Origin: Callorhinus ursinus
Taxonomy: Eukaryota; Chordata; Mammalia; Carnivora; Otariidae
NCBI RefSeq assembly: GCF_003265705.1
Contig: NW_020313288.1
Span: forward strand, 239,210-303,209
DNA: 64,000 bases
Reading direction: 5' to 3'
This document shows positions 1 to 13,579 of this stretch, piece by piece. The notes below the pieces were generated by a model. It had not been told where the DNA came from, searched no databases, and saw only the letters and a program-made list of their open reading frames with translations. The translations under genes and the position numbers were made by a program. How positions within the stretch are numbered: position 1 is the first letter of the stretch; each line of letters opens with the position of its first letter.

Positions 1-205
1 TGAGGGAAGAGGGGGCCTGTCTGAGGGAGGAGGGCCTGTCTGAGGGAGGAGGGTCTGTCTGAGAGGGAGGAGGGCCTGTCTGAGGGAGGAGGGTCTGTCT
101 GAGAGGGAGGAGGGCCTGTCTGAGGGAGGAGGGCCTGTCTGAGGGAAGAGGGGGCCTGTCTGAGGGAGGAGGGCCTGTCTGAGAGGGGATGATGCCTCTG
201 TCTGA
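1..205. repeat. 19-21 bp purine-rich minisatellite
   Basis: About ten tandem copies of a unit like tgagggaggagggcctgtc, alternating 19 and 21 bp by insertion of a GA step. The array runs off the left end of the window, inside C3 intron 17. Confidence 0.95.
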
Positions 206-1638
206 GATGGGTTTTTAGCTTGTCTTTACCAAAGAAAACTAATTTATGGTGCTTTCCAAAGAGGTGCCTAACTCAATGCCTAACAACCTTTGTCACTTCA
301 TTTTCATTCATTCGTTCATTCGTTCAGTTCTGGGTAAGACAAATGTGTGCCCACTTGAAACTTTACATCTCAGGCCAAATAAATCTTAAGCAAAGCCAAG
401 AGAAATTTCTAACGCCATTTAAAGCACAACCAGAGCAGTCTCTGTCACAAAGCGGCACTGAGGACAGACATTGCCTAACTGCCATTTGCTGAGAGGCTTT
501 GAGCCCAGTGAGGCCTGATCCCTCCTTTTTAAAAAATGCTTTTTAATGTGTCTTGATTAGGGAAAGATCTTTCTGCTAGGATGGGCGTTGTCGAAACTGA
601 AGCCAGGGACAGCACATGGTAAGCAGTGCAGGACCTTTTGTGAGGGTCACCTTGGCAAATTCCCAGCTCATCCCACGCTTTCCAGATTGTTCTTTTTAAC
701 CATTTCATGCAGAGCGTTCATTGCTCTGGTGATCGTTCTAATTGGCCCTTTGAACACTTCTCTTGCACATCCCACGGTTTTCACGGGGGACCAGAAATTG
801 TGTCCTTCAAGTTGGGCTCCACAAACAAAGGCCCATGTGAGCGGCTCTTGAAATCGAGGGAAATTACCTTATTAACTACAGGATGAAAAGTCACGAAAGA
901 TAATACCTTTGCTCAAAAACTGAGGAAGAAGGGGAAATTTCACAGCAGCAGGCTGCCTGATCAAAGCAAAAATAATACTCTTTTTTTTCTTTAAAGAATC
1001 TCCAACAGAAAAAGTGGAAATGGGCATAAAAACCTTTCTTTCCCCTCTGAACCATGTGAGGACCCACCACCCCCAACTAGCTCAGTGTGGATTTCCTAGA
1101 AGCAGAGTTATTCTCCCAGAAAACCCAGCACAGTCACCAGAATTAGGACATTAATGTTGAGTCGTTGTCACCCCCAAACCACCAAACCTCCAGCCCCATT
1201 CAAGTTGCGCCAGTGGTTTCGCTTTGGTTTGGTCTGGCTTGGTCTGGTTTGGTTTGGGTTTAGGTCCTTTATAGGAAAAGGATCCGGTCCAGAATCGGAC
1301 GTAGTATTTGCTGGTGGGGTCTCCTTAGTGTCCTTGAATCTGCCCAACCCCTGCAGAGCATCCATCTTGCAGTGACTTTCATGTCCAGCTCCTTGGGGGG
1401 CTGTCCCGCCGTTTGGGTTGGCTCAATGTTTCCTCATAATCACATTCAGCTTTTGCATTTTTGGCAGCACTGTCACAAAAGAGACATTGTGGCCTTCTTA
1501 GTGCATCCTATCAGGGGCCCTTATGACCTTGATTTGTCCCCTTGTTGGTGATGTAACCCTTGATCACTTGGTTAAGGCAGTGTCTTCTGGGTTGCTTCAT
1601 TATAAAGTTCCTCTTTGTTCCCTTATAGTTGCTTTTTA
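206..1638. other. C3 intron 17, no gene or clear repeat
   Basis: Intronic sequence with no C3 exon and no repeat I can name. It includes an attcattcgttcattcg stretch near 303-327 and a GGTTT-like low-complexity run at about 1219-1262. Reading frames here are short and show no coding character. Confidence 0.6.
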
Positions 1639-2345
1639 AAAATTTTTTTATTGTTATGTTAATCACCATACATTACATCATTAATTTTGGATGTAGTGTT
1701 CCATGATTCATTGTTTGTGCATAACACCCAGTGCTCCACACAGAACGTGCCCTCTTTAATACCCATCACCAGGCTAACCCATCCCCCACACCCCCCTCCC
1801 CTCTAGAACCCTCAGTTTGTTTTTCAGAATCCATCGTCTCTCATGGTTGGTCTCCCCCTCCGATTTCCCCCCCTTCATTCTTCCCCTCCTGCTATCTTCT
1901 TCTTCTTCTTTTTTTTCTTAACATATGTTGCATTATTTGTTTCAGAAGTACAGATCTATGATTCAACAGTCTTACACAATTCACAGCGCTCGCCATAGCA
2001 CATACCCTCCCCAATGTCCATCACCCAGCCACCCCATCCCTGCCACCCTCCACCACTCCAGCAACCCTCAGTTTGTTTCCTGAGATTAAGAATTCCTCAT
2101 ATCAGTGAGGTCATAGGATACATGTCTTTCTCTGATTGACTTATTTCACTCAGCATAACACCCTCCAGTTCCATCCACGTCGTTGCAAATGGCAAGATCT
2201 CATTCCTTTTGATGGCTGCATAATATTCCATTGTGTATATATACCACATCTTCTTTATTCATTCATCTTTATTCATTCATCTGTCGATGGACATCTTGGC
2301 TCTTTCCACAGTTTGGCTATTGTGGGCATTGCTGCTATAAACACC
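1639..2345 (-). mobile_element. L1 3' end, antisense to C3
   Basis: T-rich start, then the antisense L1 3' UTR pattern of carnivores (catcaccaggctaaccc, accctcagtttgttt and the later ccattgtgtatatatacc segment). The accctcagtttgttt block occurs twice (about 1809 and 2065), so two L1 3' ends or an internal duplication are joined here. Confidence 0.85.
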
Positions 2346-3520
2346 TTAGAGTTGCTTTTGAAACTTCTTTTTGCTGTCAGATCACAGCAAAATTCAAGCC
2401 AAGGGAAATTTTCCCCCAGATCAATTTTTACTTAGCCTGTATGACAGTAGGTAGGGGACTCCTTATATGGTAACACATATTTTTTTGTGCACACTTATAT
2501 TTTTATCAGTTTTTTTTTATTCTTTATTGTTTTGGCTCTTAAGAGGCAGTCACCTCTTAAAGGCAGACATTGCCAAAGTGGACAGATATTTCTAAATTCT
2601 TTTAGCTGGAAGGCTAGTGCTCCCTCCACCACCATCCCTAAAAACGACCCAAAGATTTCCAACACACATGAACAAAGGATTCTCCCTTCAACTTGTGCAA
2701 AATATACTAACCTAGGCTTGCTGCATACTACTCCAGCAAACTACAGACTTCCTTTCTCAAAGAGGAAAATTAGACAAAAATATCTGATCTACCAGCATAG
2801 GGCTTACACACACGTGGGTGTTTTCATCCCCTAGCATTGTTTCCTTTTTTAGCCAGTTATGGGTGAGACAGAGAGTTGCTTACATGTTCGTACATCAAAG
2901 GCACTTTGACGGGTTATTCCAGAATGTGGATGGATTTAGGCATCAGTGGACTTCACCTACTTTGTTATTTGGCAGACCGAGAGCTGAGTTACAATCTGCC
3001 CATCATGTTTTGAAGAAAGCCTAGACAGGGTTGAGCCCTATTCTGGCCCCGCTTCATCTACTTGCCGATGGTGTCAGCCAGGCTTGAAAAGGCCACTGCC
3101 TCTCCAGGGGTCACCATCAGGTCTGGGGAGTCTGTCGAACCCCCTGTTTGCTTCAGGACCATCACCATCAGATGCGGCAGGCAAGGAGCCTAGGAACCAC
3201 AGGCTGAGAGAGAGGCTTGAGCGTATGCTTTCAATTCTATGAAAATTGGGGGAGGGGTAAATAATATAACCAGCCTGGATTGTTTTTGCCTTTATACCAA
3301 CACAGTTGTAAAATATAATTTTTAATAGTGTGTTTATGGAGGAAGGAGTCACAAAGGCAAACATGCCTGCCCGCCCCCCCGCAAAATCATCGCACAGCCA
3401 TGGGTGTGTTTTGCTGCTAGGAACCCCTCCAGAGATACAGAGATAAATATCTCCAGGGACAGTGGGGAAATGGGTCTGTTCTAAACCCAGATTGCTCCCC
3501 TCCCCACCACTACCTCCCAG
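2346..3520. other. C3 intron 17 remainder, no gene
   Basis: No exon and no confidently named repeat. The frames are interrupted, and the acceptor of exon 18 closes the stretch. Confidence 0.6.
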
Positions 3521-3629
3521 GTGACTTGGATGAGGAGATAATGCCGGAAGAGGACATCGTTTCCCGAAGCCAGTTCCCTGAGAGCTGGCTGTGGACCATA
3601 GAGAATCTCAATGAACCCGAGAAAAATGG
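3521..3629 (+). CDS. C3: C3 exon 18 (alpha' N-terminal region)
   Basis: 109 nt, entering with 2 nt of a split codon and leaving with 2 nt. It encodes [18 protein letters not shown] and continues to SWLW and NEPEKN, the acidic alpha'NT segment that contacts factor B and CR1 in human C3b. The acceptor is ctcccag and the donor gtaagg. Confidence 0.96.
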
Positions 3630-6600
3630 GTAAGGCTGAGATACCCCCCAACTTCAACCCACACCCCCAGACAAGCTCCTATAGCACCCGAGACTGGACC
3701 ACTTAATTTGCATGCACCCCAAACCCCCTCTTTTCTGGAGTTGCTGTGCAACCCCACAACCCAGCCTAGAAAAATTGGGAGTCAGGCTACTCACATTTGC
3801 CCAGCCGCCACCCCCCTCCAACCCTTCCCTTGGGGCCCTCCATCCCTGCGCTCTCCCACAACCCGGACATATGTCTTCTAATGCTCCCACGTCTCCCCCA
3901 TCCAGAATCTCCACGAAGACCATGAATGTGTTTTTGAAAGACTCCATCACCACTTGGGAGATTCTGGCTGTGAGCTTGTCGAAGAACAAAGGTGAGAGAA
4001 GGTGGTGGCCCCACCCTCGGGAGGCAGGGACCCCAAGGCCACTGGGCATTTTCTCATCCCATCCAGAGAGATCCCTGTTTCTTGGTGGCTGGAGGGGTAT
4101 CAGATCCTACTCTGTGGGTGACATAGTCAGTGTCTTTTTGTAGACAGATTTTATTTTGCGAGCAGTTTTAGGGTCACAGCAAAATTGAGGGGAAGGTACA
4201 AAGATTCCCCACACACCCTCATTCCACCTCCCCACATGCACGGTCTGCCCGACTACCAGCACCCCGCATCCAGCACGGGCCCGGCATCATCAACCCAAGT
4301 TCATAGTTGACGTTAGGGTTCACTCTTGGTGTTGTACAATCTATACGTTTCGAACAAAGGTATAAGGATGCATATCCACCATTGCAGTATCACACAAGAT
4401 AATTTGCAACCACAAACACCCTTAAGGGGTGATGTCGATAGGAGGGTGGGCAGAGTGGTTAAGAAAATGTAGAAGAGGAAGCAGAATGAAATGCATGATT
4501 GGAACATTGGTGGTCACATTATGAAACCTGGCTGTTCCCGGCCCTCCGCTGCGGAGAGCCGGCTGTGAGAGCCTGGGGAGTCCTGCCCTACGTGGGTGGT
4601 CTCGAGCAGGGCAGGGAGCGGGATGAGAAGAGGGCCGCGCGAACTTTAAGCACCAATTTTAAGTGGCGCCAAAAAACTCTGGTGCCTAGATAAGTAATAT
4701 TTTCACGCAATCATTTTATTTTATTTTATTTTATTATGTTATGTTAATCACAGTACATCATTAGTTTTTCATGCAGTCATTTTTTAAAAATCAATGTGAG
4801 TGCAAAAAAAAAAAAATCCATGATGAACAAAACATCTACATTTTAAATGGAAGCCAGGGCCTCACCAAGCCATACTGGAATTTGAGGAAGGGGGAGAGAG
4901 AGCGGGGGGAGGGGCAGAGGGAGAAGCAGCCCCCCCCCCCCCGCTGAGTAGGGACCCCGATGCGGGACTCAGTCCCAGGACTCTGAGATCATGACCTGAG
5001 CTGAAGGCAGACCCTTAACCAACTAAGCCCCCCAGGGGCCCCAAAAGCCACAGTTTAGATCCTTGTCCTGAAACCATGTTCCCTGAACCACTAGCAATCT
5101 GGCAAAGGTGCTTTACCTGGGAGTTTGTTAGAAATTCAGAATCTTAGACCCCATTCCTGACCTGCTGACTCAGAACCTGCATCTTAATGTGGTCCCTAGG
5201 GGGTCTGTATGCATGTAGAGCCACTCACGTGGCTCTGAGCTGGATGGTTCTCTGTGGTAGGGCCCTGCCCTGTGCAGTGTAGGATGCTGAGAGATTCATG
5301 GCCTCCACCTGCTAGATTCCAGTAGCACACCCCGCGCAGTTGTGACATGTCCCCAAAATGTCCCCAGAAGTTGCCCAATGTCCCCTGGGTGGGATGGCGG
5401 ATAGAATCCTACAGGGCCCTGTGGTTTTAGGATTCCACTCTCTGTGCCCTTGTGACACCTCCTCGACATCACTGTCTCACCAGGCATGATTTTAACTCTC
5501 AACACATTATCTCGGTCAATGCTCACAACCACCCTATGAGCTTGGTACTATTATTCTCCTACAAATGAGGATACTGAAGCCAGGGAAGGAAGGTGACTTG
5601 CCCAAGATCACTGAGGGATGAACCTCCCAGGAACCTCATCTTGGAGCTTTTTAAAACAGTTTTAAGTTTATAGAAACAATAGGGCAAAAGCACAGAGAGT
5701 TGCCACACACCCCTCCATTCCCCTCAGTTCCCGTTTTTAACCCCTCTTTGCATTAGGGTGGTACATTTGCTACAATTGATGGGCCCAAATGAATACATTA
5801 TTTTTTGTTTGTTTAAGATTTACTAGAGAGAGAGAGAGAGTGTGTGGGAGGAGGGGCAGAGGGAGAGAGAGAATCCTGTGCAGACTCCCCGCTGAACGGG
5901 GAGCCCGATGTGGGGGCTCGATCTCATGACCCTGAGATCATGACCTGAGTGGAAATCAAGAGTCAGACACTTCACCAACTGAGCCACCCAGGCGCCCCTG
6001 GGTACATTATTATTAACTGCAGCCAATAGCTTAGGACTCCCCTTCAGTATTGTACTTTCTAAGGGTTTGGACCAACCTGGAACAACATGTTTCACTGCCT
6101 TAAAAGTAACACAGATGGTGTGTCAGAAGTCCTTCCATCTTGTTCGAAGGGAAGAGCTTCAGTCTGGGGCAAGCACACCTTCGTCTCTCCTGCTCTTGTT
6201 GAACAACTTAGATCAGCAAGGAGAGGGGAGCGGGTGCAGTTTTCTGCACCAGCTAACCAGTATTGAACAAAACCGTTTTGCTTTCCTTGAGGGAACCTCC
6301 TATTTGTGGTGCAAAACCTGGCTTTTCACACACCATAGTAAATTAAATTTGAGTTTAAAAACGTCAAAATAGGGGCATCTGGCTGGCTCAGTCGGTGGAG
6401 GGTGCCACTCTTGATGTTCGGGGTTGTGAGTTCGAGCCCCGGGCTGGGTGTAGAGATGACTAAAAAAAAACTTTTTTTTTAAATGTAAAAACAAATAGTA
6501 GATAAGAAATGGTAAATAGCTCCGTGACTAGAGCAGACACCCCAAGGGTGATGAATAAATGACCATAGGTTAAGAAATAAGGATTTCGTTCAAGCCTCTG

Positions 6601-9600
6601 ATAATTTTTTTCACCATTGAAGAATAAGAAAAATAAATCTTAATAGATTTCTTAGTGTAACATTATTTTTATTTGTTTTATTTTTTTAGCATAACATTAT
6701 TTTCAATACAATGTTTTTGCAAATTTCCTTGCATCAACCCTTTGCTTGAATTTAATGCAGTAACTGTTGTATCGCAAATAACCATTGTTTCTGGCACCAT
6801 TTTCACTCCCTGTAGATAGGCCCTGTCCATCGGAAATACAATGCAAGCTTTGTGTCATTTCAAATTTTCTGGTAGCCCCATTAAAAAGGAATAGGTGAGG
6901 GGCGCCTGGCTGGCTCAGTTCATAGAGCATGTGAATCTTGATCTCAGGGTTGTGAGTTCAAGCTCCACGCTGGACATGGAGCCTACTTGAAAAAGAAAAG
7001 AAAAGAAAGGAAAAGAAAAGGAGTAGATGAAATAAATTTTATTATATATTTTCCTTAACCAAATATATTCAAAATATTATTCTTTCAACATTTTTTATTC
7101 TTTCAACATGTTGTAAACATCCACAAACCACTATCACACTAATAATAATGTTACAAGGATAAAATATGTTAATACTCAAGAATAACCTAATAACATCTCA
7201 AAATTATGAATGATATATTTTACTTCTGTTTGTACTAAGCCTTCAAAATCTAGCATGTATTTTATACCTGCAGAGCATCCCAATTAGGGTGCTAGCCTTT
7301 TTTTTTTTTTAAGATTTTAATTCTACTCTTAAGTCATCTCTTCACCCAACATGGGGTTCAAACTCACAACCCCGAGATCAAGAGTCACACGCTTCCCTGA
7401 CTGAGCCGGCCGGGTACCCCTCGCCTTTCATTGGAAATACTTTGATCTGTATTTTAGGGTTTGTAAAATGTACCCCTGAAAAGGTAGATTGGCCTAATCA
7501 AGTTATTCCAAACGTGTGTTAAAAAGTTTTCCAATCACTGAATCAGGCATCATTTTTTCTAAATTGAGGTATTATTCACATACCACAAAAGTCACCCTTT
7601 GAAAGTGTACAGTTCAGGGGGTTGTAGTATATTCATGACGAACATCAGTTTTTATGTTTAAATCTGAGTGAAGTGGAATGAAATAAAAGTAGGAATCTGG
7701 TTCCCACTGGAGCTAGCCACATCCCAAGTGCCCAGGGACCACATGGAGCTCAGACGACCATTTCGGAGAGCACAGATGTGGACCCCTCGGTTATGCTTGA
7801 GTTCCTCCCGCCTGCACACATACCTATGAATAAAACCACGAAAGAAAATGGAAATCGTCCCATCACAGCAATGTCCAGCTGCCATGCCACCACCATCGGC
7901 AAATGTATCACCATTGAAGCTGTTTAGTCTGGGGGCTTCTACAAACACAGGGTGAGCTTGGCACAGCTCCTGCAGGCAGGGGTAAGCACTGAGACACCGT
8001 CCGCCTCCTTCCCTTGACACTCCTCTCCCGGGCAGGGATCTGCGTGGCTGACCCCTATGAGGTCACAGTGATGCAAGACTTCTTCATTGACCTGCGGCTA
8101 CCCTACTCTGTCGTGCGCAATGAGCAGGTGGAGATCCGAGCCATCCTCTACAATTACCAGGAAGTCGGGGAGCTCAAGGTGGGTCCCTGGGGGCAGCAGA
8201 GGCATGATGGAGAGCCTGGTGGGCGTGGGGGGGGTGTCTGTGGCACATGCCCCTGACTGATTCTCTCTCCCCCGACAGGTCAAGGTGGAACTGCTCTACA
8301 ACCCAGCCTTCTGCAGCACGGCTACCTCCAAGAAGCGCTACCAGCAGACTGTAGAAATCCCAGCCAAGTCCTCAGTGGCTGTGCCTTATGTCATTGTGCC
8401 TTTGAAGGTCGGCCTACATGAGGTGGAGGTCAAGGCCGCTGTCTACAGGCATTTCATCAGCGACGGTGTCAAGAAGACCTTGAAGGTCGTGGTGAGTCCT
8501 TGGGGCACCTGCTGCCCCTCGTCCTTCAGGAGAGTCTCCTGTCTCCCCCTGCTGTCAATCCAGGTTGGAGACCCAGACTCTGAGACACTAAGAGCGTCCA
8601 GTGTCCAGCTTAGGAAATTTAGGAGTCCTACAACTTTGGAAGCAGGGCCGGGATTAGGGTAAGTGAGTGAGGACCAAAAAACCCAGTCATAAAAACCAGT
8701 GATACGTTTTTAAATGAAAATGTATTTTAATATCAAATATGATATTTTTAACACATTTCAGTATATAGGAGTTTTCTTTTGACTTTAAAAATCTTGAGAA
8801 AACATGTTTCACAAAACAAATTATTTTAAAGATTTTATTTATTTATTTGACAGAGAGAGAGAGAGCACAAGTAAGCAGAGAGGGAGGCAGAGGAAGAAGA
8901 AGCAGGCTCCCCGCTGAGCAGAGAGCCCGACACAGGGCTCGATCCCAGGACTCTGGGATCATGACCTGAGCCAAAGGCAGACGTTTAAATGACTGAGCCA
9001 CCCAGGTGCCCCACACAAAACAAATTTTAGAAAGCAGTAACATATAATGTGAGAACATAAGAACTTCTAGTTTTAAGTATGATTTTCACCCTTAGGATAT
9101 ATGTTAACAGTTAATTTCTACTTTTCCTACAGTGATGAACATTCGCAAATATAATAGGAGATCAAGTCATTAATAAAAATAAAAGCCTCCTATCATCTCT
9201 TATTAATATTTTCAAGCAAAATGTGAGATCATAAATAAGAGCAACAGTATTTTAATACAATGTTGTAAGGATTCAAAATTAATATCAAAAAAAACTGTGA
9301 ACAAAAGATCAAAGTTTGTTTGTTTGTTTTTTTAAGATTTTATTTATTTATTTGACAGAGAGAGACAGAGTGAGAGAGCGAACACAAGCAGGGGGAGAGA
9401 GAGAGGGAGAAGCAGGCTTCCCGCTGAGCAGGAAGCCCGACGTGGGGCTCGATCCCAGGACCCTGGGATCATGACCTGAGCCGAAGGCAGATGCTTAACA
9501 ACTGAGCCACCCAGGTGCCCCCAAAAGATCAAAGTTTTAAACAGAGAGGATCTGACAGTATCAAGTCAAGCCATATTTAGCTTCCCTGAAGCTACAGGGA

Positions 9601-12600
9601 AAATATGGCCCCCATATATGTGTCTTTTTTTAATGGTTAAAACTGATTAATGGTTAATTTTCCCCCAAAAATGTTAAAGTAGTTGAAAAAATATTGAAAC
9701 ATTGAAAAGCAAATGCTTTAAAACTGACAGTGCTATTTTACAGTGAAATGTCTTATTTATACCCAAACCAATATAATTTTTCTTTCCTGACTTTAATGGA
9801 ACCAAACTCATTTTTTTTAAAGATTTTATTTTTAAGTGATCTCTACACCCAACATGGGACTCGAACTTAACAACCCTGAGATCAAGAGTCACACGCCCTA
9901 CCTACCGACCGGCCCAGCCAGGTGCACCCAAACTCATTTTTTTTCAACTACTTTAATGTTCTGGAATATAATTAACCATTAAAACATACATAAAAATACA
10001 TATCTAGGAGCACTTTTTTTAAGTTCTTTTTTATATGTATTTTTTTTTTAAGTAAGCTGCAACTCACAACCCCTAGATCAAGAGTCACATGCTCTCCCCA
10101 CTGCACCAGCCAGGGGTCCCTAGGGGCACATTTCTTATTATCCTTTTTGCCTGGGGCCCCAGCATGGCTCAGTGTGGCACTGATGGGATGAAAACCTAGA
10201 AGGGTGTTTGGAGCCTGCATGGTCCCATGCCCGAGAGCCAGTGTGCCCACAACTTCCCAATCCTGCACTCTCTGATGCTGGTAGCTTGAAGTCCGCCGCA
10301 GAGGAGATACTCACAGCACGGAAATTGGCAGCGCTACAATGGAGGATCTTTTCTTCCTGGAGAGCTGGGTGTCAGATATTTACCAGCATGCCATTGGAGG
10401 AGACTCGGTCTCCAAAGGAAAATTTGGGCATTATTATCAGCCTAAAGGAGAATATGTTCTGGAAAGGCATAAACAGCTGCAGTCCACCATGGAAGTCTTT
10501 CTGTAGACCCAGGAGAGCATCAGTTGGGACTCTGATACTAAGATAGCCCCTATTTTAACTGAGTACTTACTGTGTGCCAGGCATTGTGCTGAGTACTTTA
10601 TGCATATTCTTTTGTTCTAGAGACTTTTGAAAGGCACTGAATTAAAAACACAGACTTTCTTGGGTCATTTATCCTGACTGCCTCCCCCCCGCCAAAAAAA
10701 AAAAAAAAAAAACAGACTGCACTGTTAAACCCCGGCTCTCTTCTACCAGCGGTGTGACGTTGGGCAAGTGACTTCACCTTATTAATTCCCAGGACAACCA
10801 TATGAAGTAGATGTTTGTATTGAGGCACAAAGAGGTTAAGTAACTGACTCCCGGTCACACAGCTGGGATAGGTGATGCCATTGTGCCTATGATACAGTCA
10901 GCAATCCCCAGAAGGACAGTGTCTTTGCTGACCAGTGGTATCTGTCTGTTCCTTTATTCACCCCACCTCCCCCCGCCACCCCCCATCCCAACACGGTTCA
11001 GCCGGAGGGAGTCAGAGTCAACAAGACCGTGGCCATTCACACACTGAATCCAGAAGAGAAGGGCCAAGGTGAGTCAGCCACAGCAGAGGGGCTGAGGTCT
11101 GGGTGGCGATGCAGGACCTGGTGGGAGAGGGCTGTTGCCATCCTTCTCTCCCGTTCCGCCAACAGGGGGAGAGCAGCAAGTGAAGGTCCGTGCAGCAGAC
11201 CTGAGCGACCAAGTCCCAGACACAGATTCTGAGACCAAGATCCTCCTGCAAGGTGAGCCGCCACTGGCTCTGACCCAGGAAGGCACGACCCTGGAGAAGG
11301 GGACCCAGTTCCCCCTAATTCCGGGGGTATTCACTACTGTGCCTCCCCTCTCCACTTCCACTGGGACAACTGGCCACCTCCTTGATCTGTTTTATAGAAG
11401 GCTCCAGGCAGTATTTAGTTCAGCAAATAGCCCTGAGCAGGAGATTTTGGAACTTAGACGCCTGGGATGGAGGACTAAGACAAGAAGAAGGGAAAAGGAG
11501 TTGCTGGAAAGGCACCTTGCAAGCAGCAAGGTTTTGGGGCAGAGACCCTTGGTTTCCTCGTCTGTGATGGGAGCGAGTAACAGTTCCTATACCAAAGGGT
11601 TGTTGAGAGGATTAAATGAGATACTAGATGAGTTTCTCTAGAACAGCTTTGTTCACTTGGCAAACAGCATTAAGCACGATCGAAGTATTCACGACGATTG
11701 TTACCGGAATTAATCTGCCACTGGTGTAACGGGAGGACTCAGGGACCAGAGTTCTCCTTTGAAGCGCAAGCCCCCCTTCCCTACAAGTGTAGACCCCCCG
11801 CCCTTGCCTCGTCCACTCAGCGTGCTGCTCCCTTCGATCACATCCCCCTCAGCCCCCAACTGCCCCGGGCCTCTCTGGCCCTGGCTGGTTGGAGCCTGGG
11901 ATCGCTGGTGGCAGCCCCAACCCTCCTCAGCCCACCCCACGGTGCTTGAGCGCGGTCCTCCCGCCCGGCTGCAGGGACCCCGGTGGCTCAGATGGCAGAG
12001 GACGCCATCGACGGGGAACGTCTGAAGCACCTCATCGTGACCCCGACGGGCTGCGGGGAGCAAAACATGATCGGCATGACGCCCACTGTCATCTCGGTGC
12101 ATTACCTGGACCAAACCGAGCAGTGGGAGAAGTTCGGCCTGGAGAAGAGGCAGGAAGCCTTGGAGCTCATCAAGAAGGGTGCGCCTGCCTTGGAGACCCG
12201 CCCCCCTCCCAGCCCCCTCCCCTTCTCCGCTCCCTCCCCTTCCCAGCCTCCTCCCGAAGCTGTGTCCTCCCGGAAACCCTGCCCCCTCTCGGGCCCCGCC
12301 CCTCCGTGAAGCCCCTCCCCTCTCTGGATCCCTTCTTCTCCAAGACCTCCCCCCGCCCGCCCGACCTTTCAGGGAGCTCCGTCTCTCACTGAGGCCCCTT
12401 TGCCCTGAACCCCCTTGAGAACCTTCCCCTTTCTGAACCCCTCTCCTCTAGAACTCCGTCCCCTTTTCCTCTCTGATCTTCCCGCCCTCGGAATCCCTTC
12501 CCCTTTTAGAAGCTCCTCCCCCTCCCCGCCAGACTTCCCTACTCCACCCTGAGCCCCCTCTTTCCTCTCTGAACCCCTGTCCCCCAAGCCCCTCCCCTTG

Positions 12601-13528
12601 CTGGCATACCCATGCCAGCCACCCCCTGCACTCAGCCCCTGCTCCTCGGGCGACACTTCTGGCTTCCCTGCAGGGTACACCCAGCAGCTAGCCTTCAGAC
12701 AAGGCAACTCGGCCTTCGCTGCCTTCCCGAAGCGGGAGTCCAGCACCTGGTGAGTCATCCTTGCATCCCACAGAGCAGGGCGGCCTAGGGTGGTCCCGGC
12801 GGGCCTCGTCCACGCAGCCCTGAGCCCAGCTCTGGGTCCTCGGCCCACAGAGGCGAGGCGCCCACTGAGGGCTGCTGAGTGGCCTGCGGTCACCAAGCGC
12901 CTCCCGCGGCTAGGCTGGGTCTGCGCTTGGGTGGGGAGGTTGGGCCAGCCCGGCCAGGCCCTGCCACTCTCTGCTTATTGGTTTGCTGCAATGGCAGTCT
13001 CTGGATCCCGGAGGCGATTGGCTCACGCTCTGTGCCCCCCGCCCCCAGGCTGACAGCCTACGTGGTCAAGGTCTTCTCTCTGGCCGCCAACCTCATCGCC
13101 ATCGACGCCCAGGTCCTCTGCGGGGCGGTCAAATGGCTGATCATAGAGAAGCAGAAGCCCGACGGGATCTTCAACGAGGATGGGCCAGTGATTCACCAAG
13201 AGATGATTGTAAGAGGCAGGGGTTCAGGGCAGGCTGAGGAAGGGGCGCCCGGAAGTCACAGGATAGACAGGAGAAAACTACTCCTTTGCTGGGAGCGCTG
13301 CTGTTCCAATGCAGACCAGAGACCTTCAGAGTCCAGTGCAAAACCAAAGTCCCTCCCTCTTCGCTCTGAAAATACACCTAGAACCCCTCAGAGCTGTGGT
13401 TCTCCCAACGGGATCCCCATGCCAGCAGCAACAGCATCACCTGCAAACTTGTTAGTAATGCATGTCCTCAGGCTGGACTCTAGATGCATGGAATCAGAAA
13501 CTTTAGGGGCTGGGCCTAGGAATCCGTT

Positions 13529-13579
<51 letters not shown>

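Noticed and set aside
1..3520. Search for earlier C3 exons (anaphylatoxin or exon 17)
   Set aside because: No segment with C3-like sequence and splice borders was found. The stretch is intron with a minisatellite and L1.
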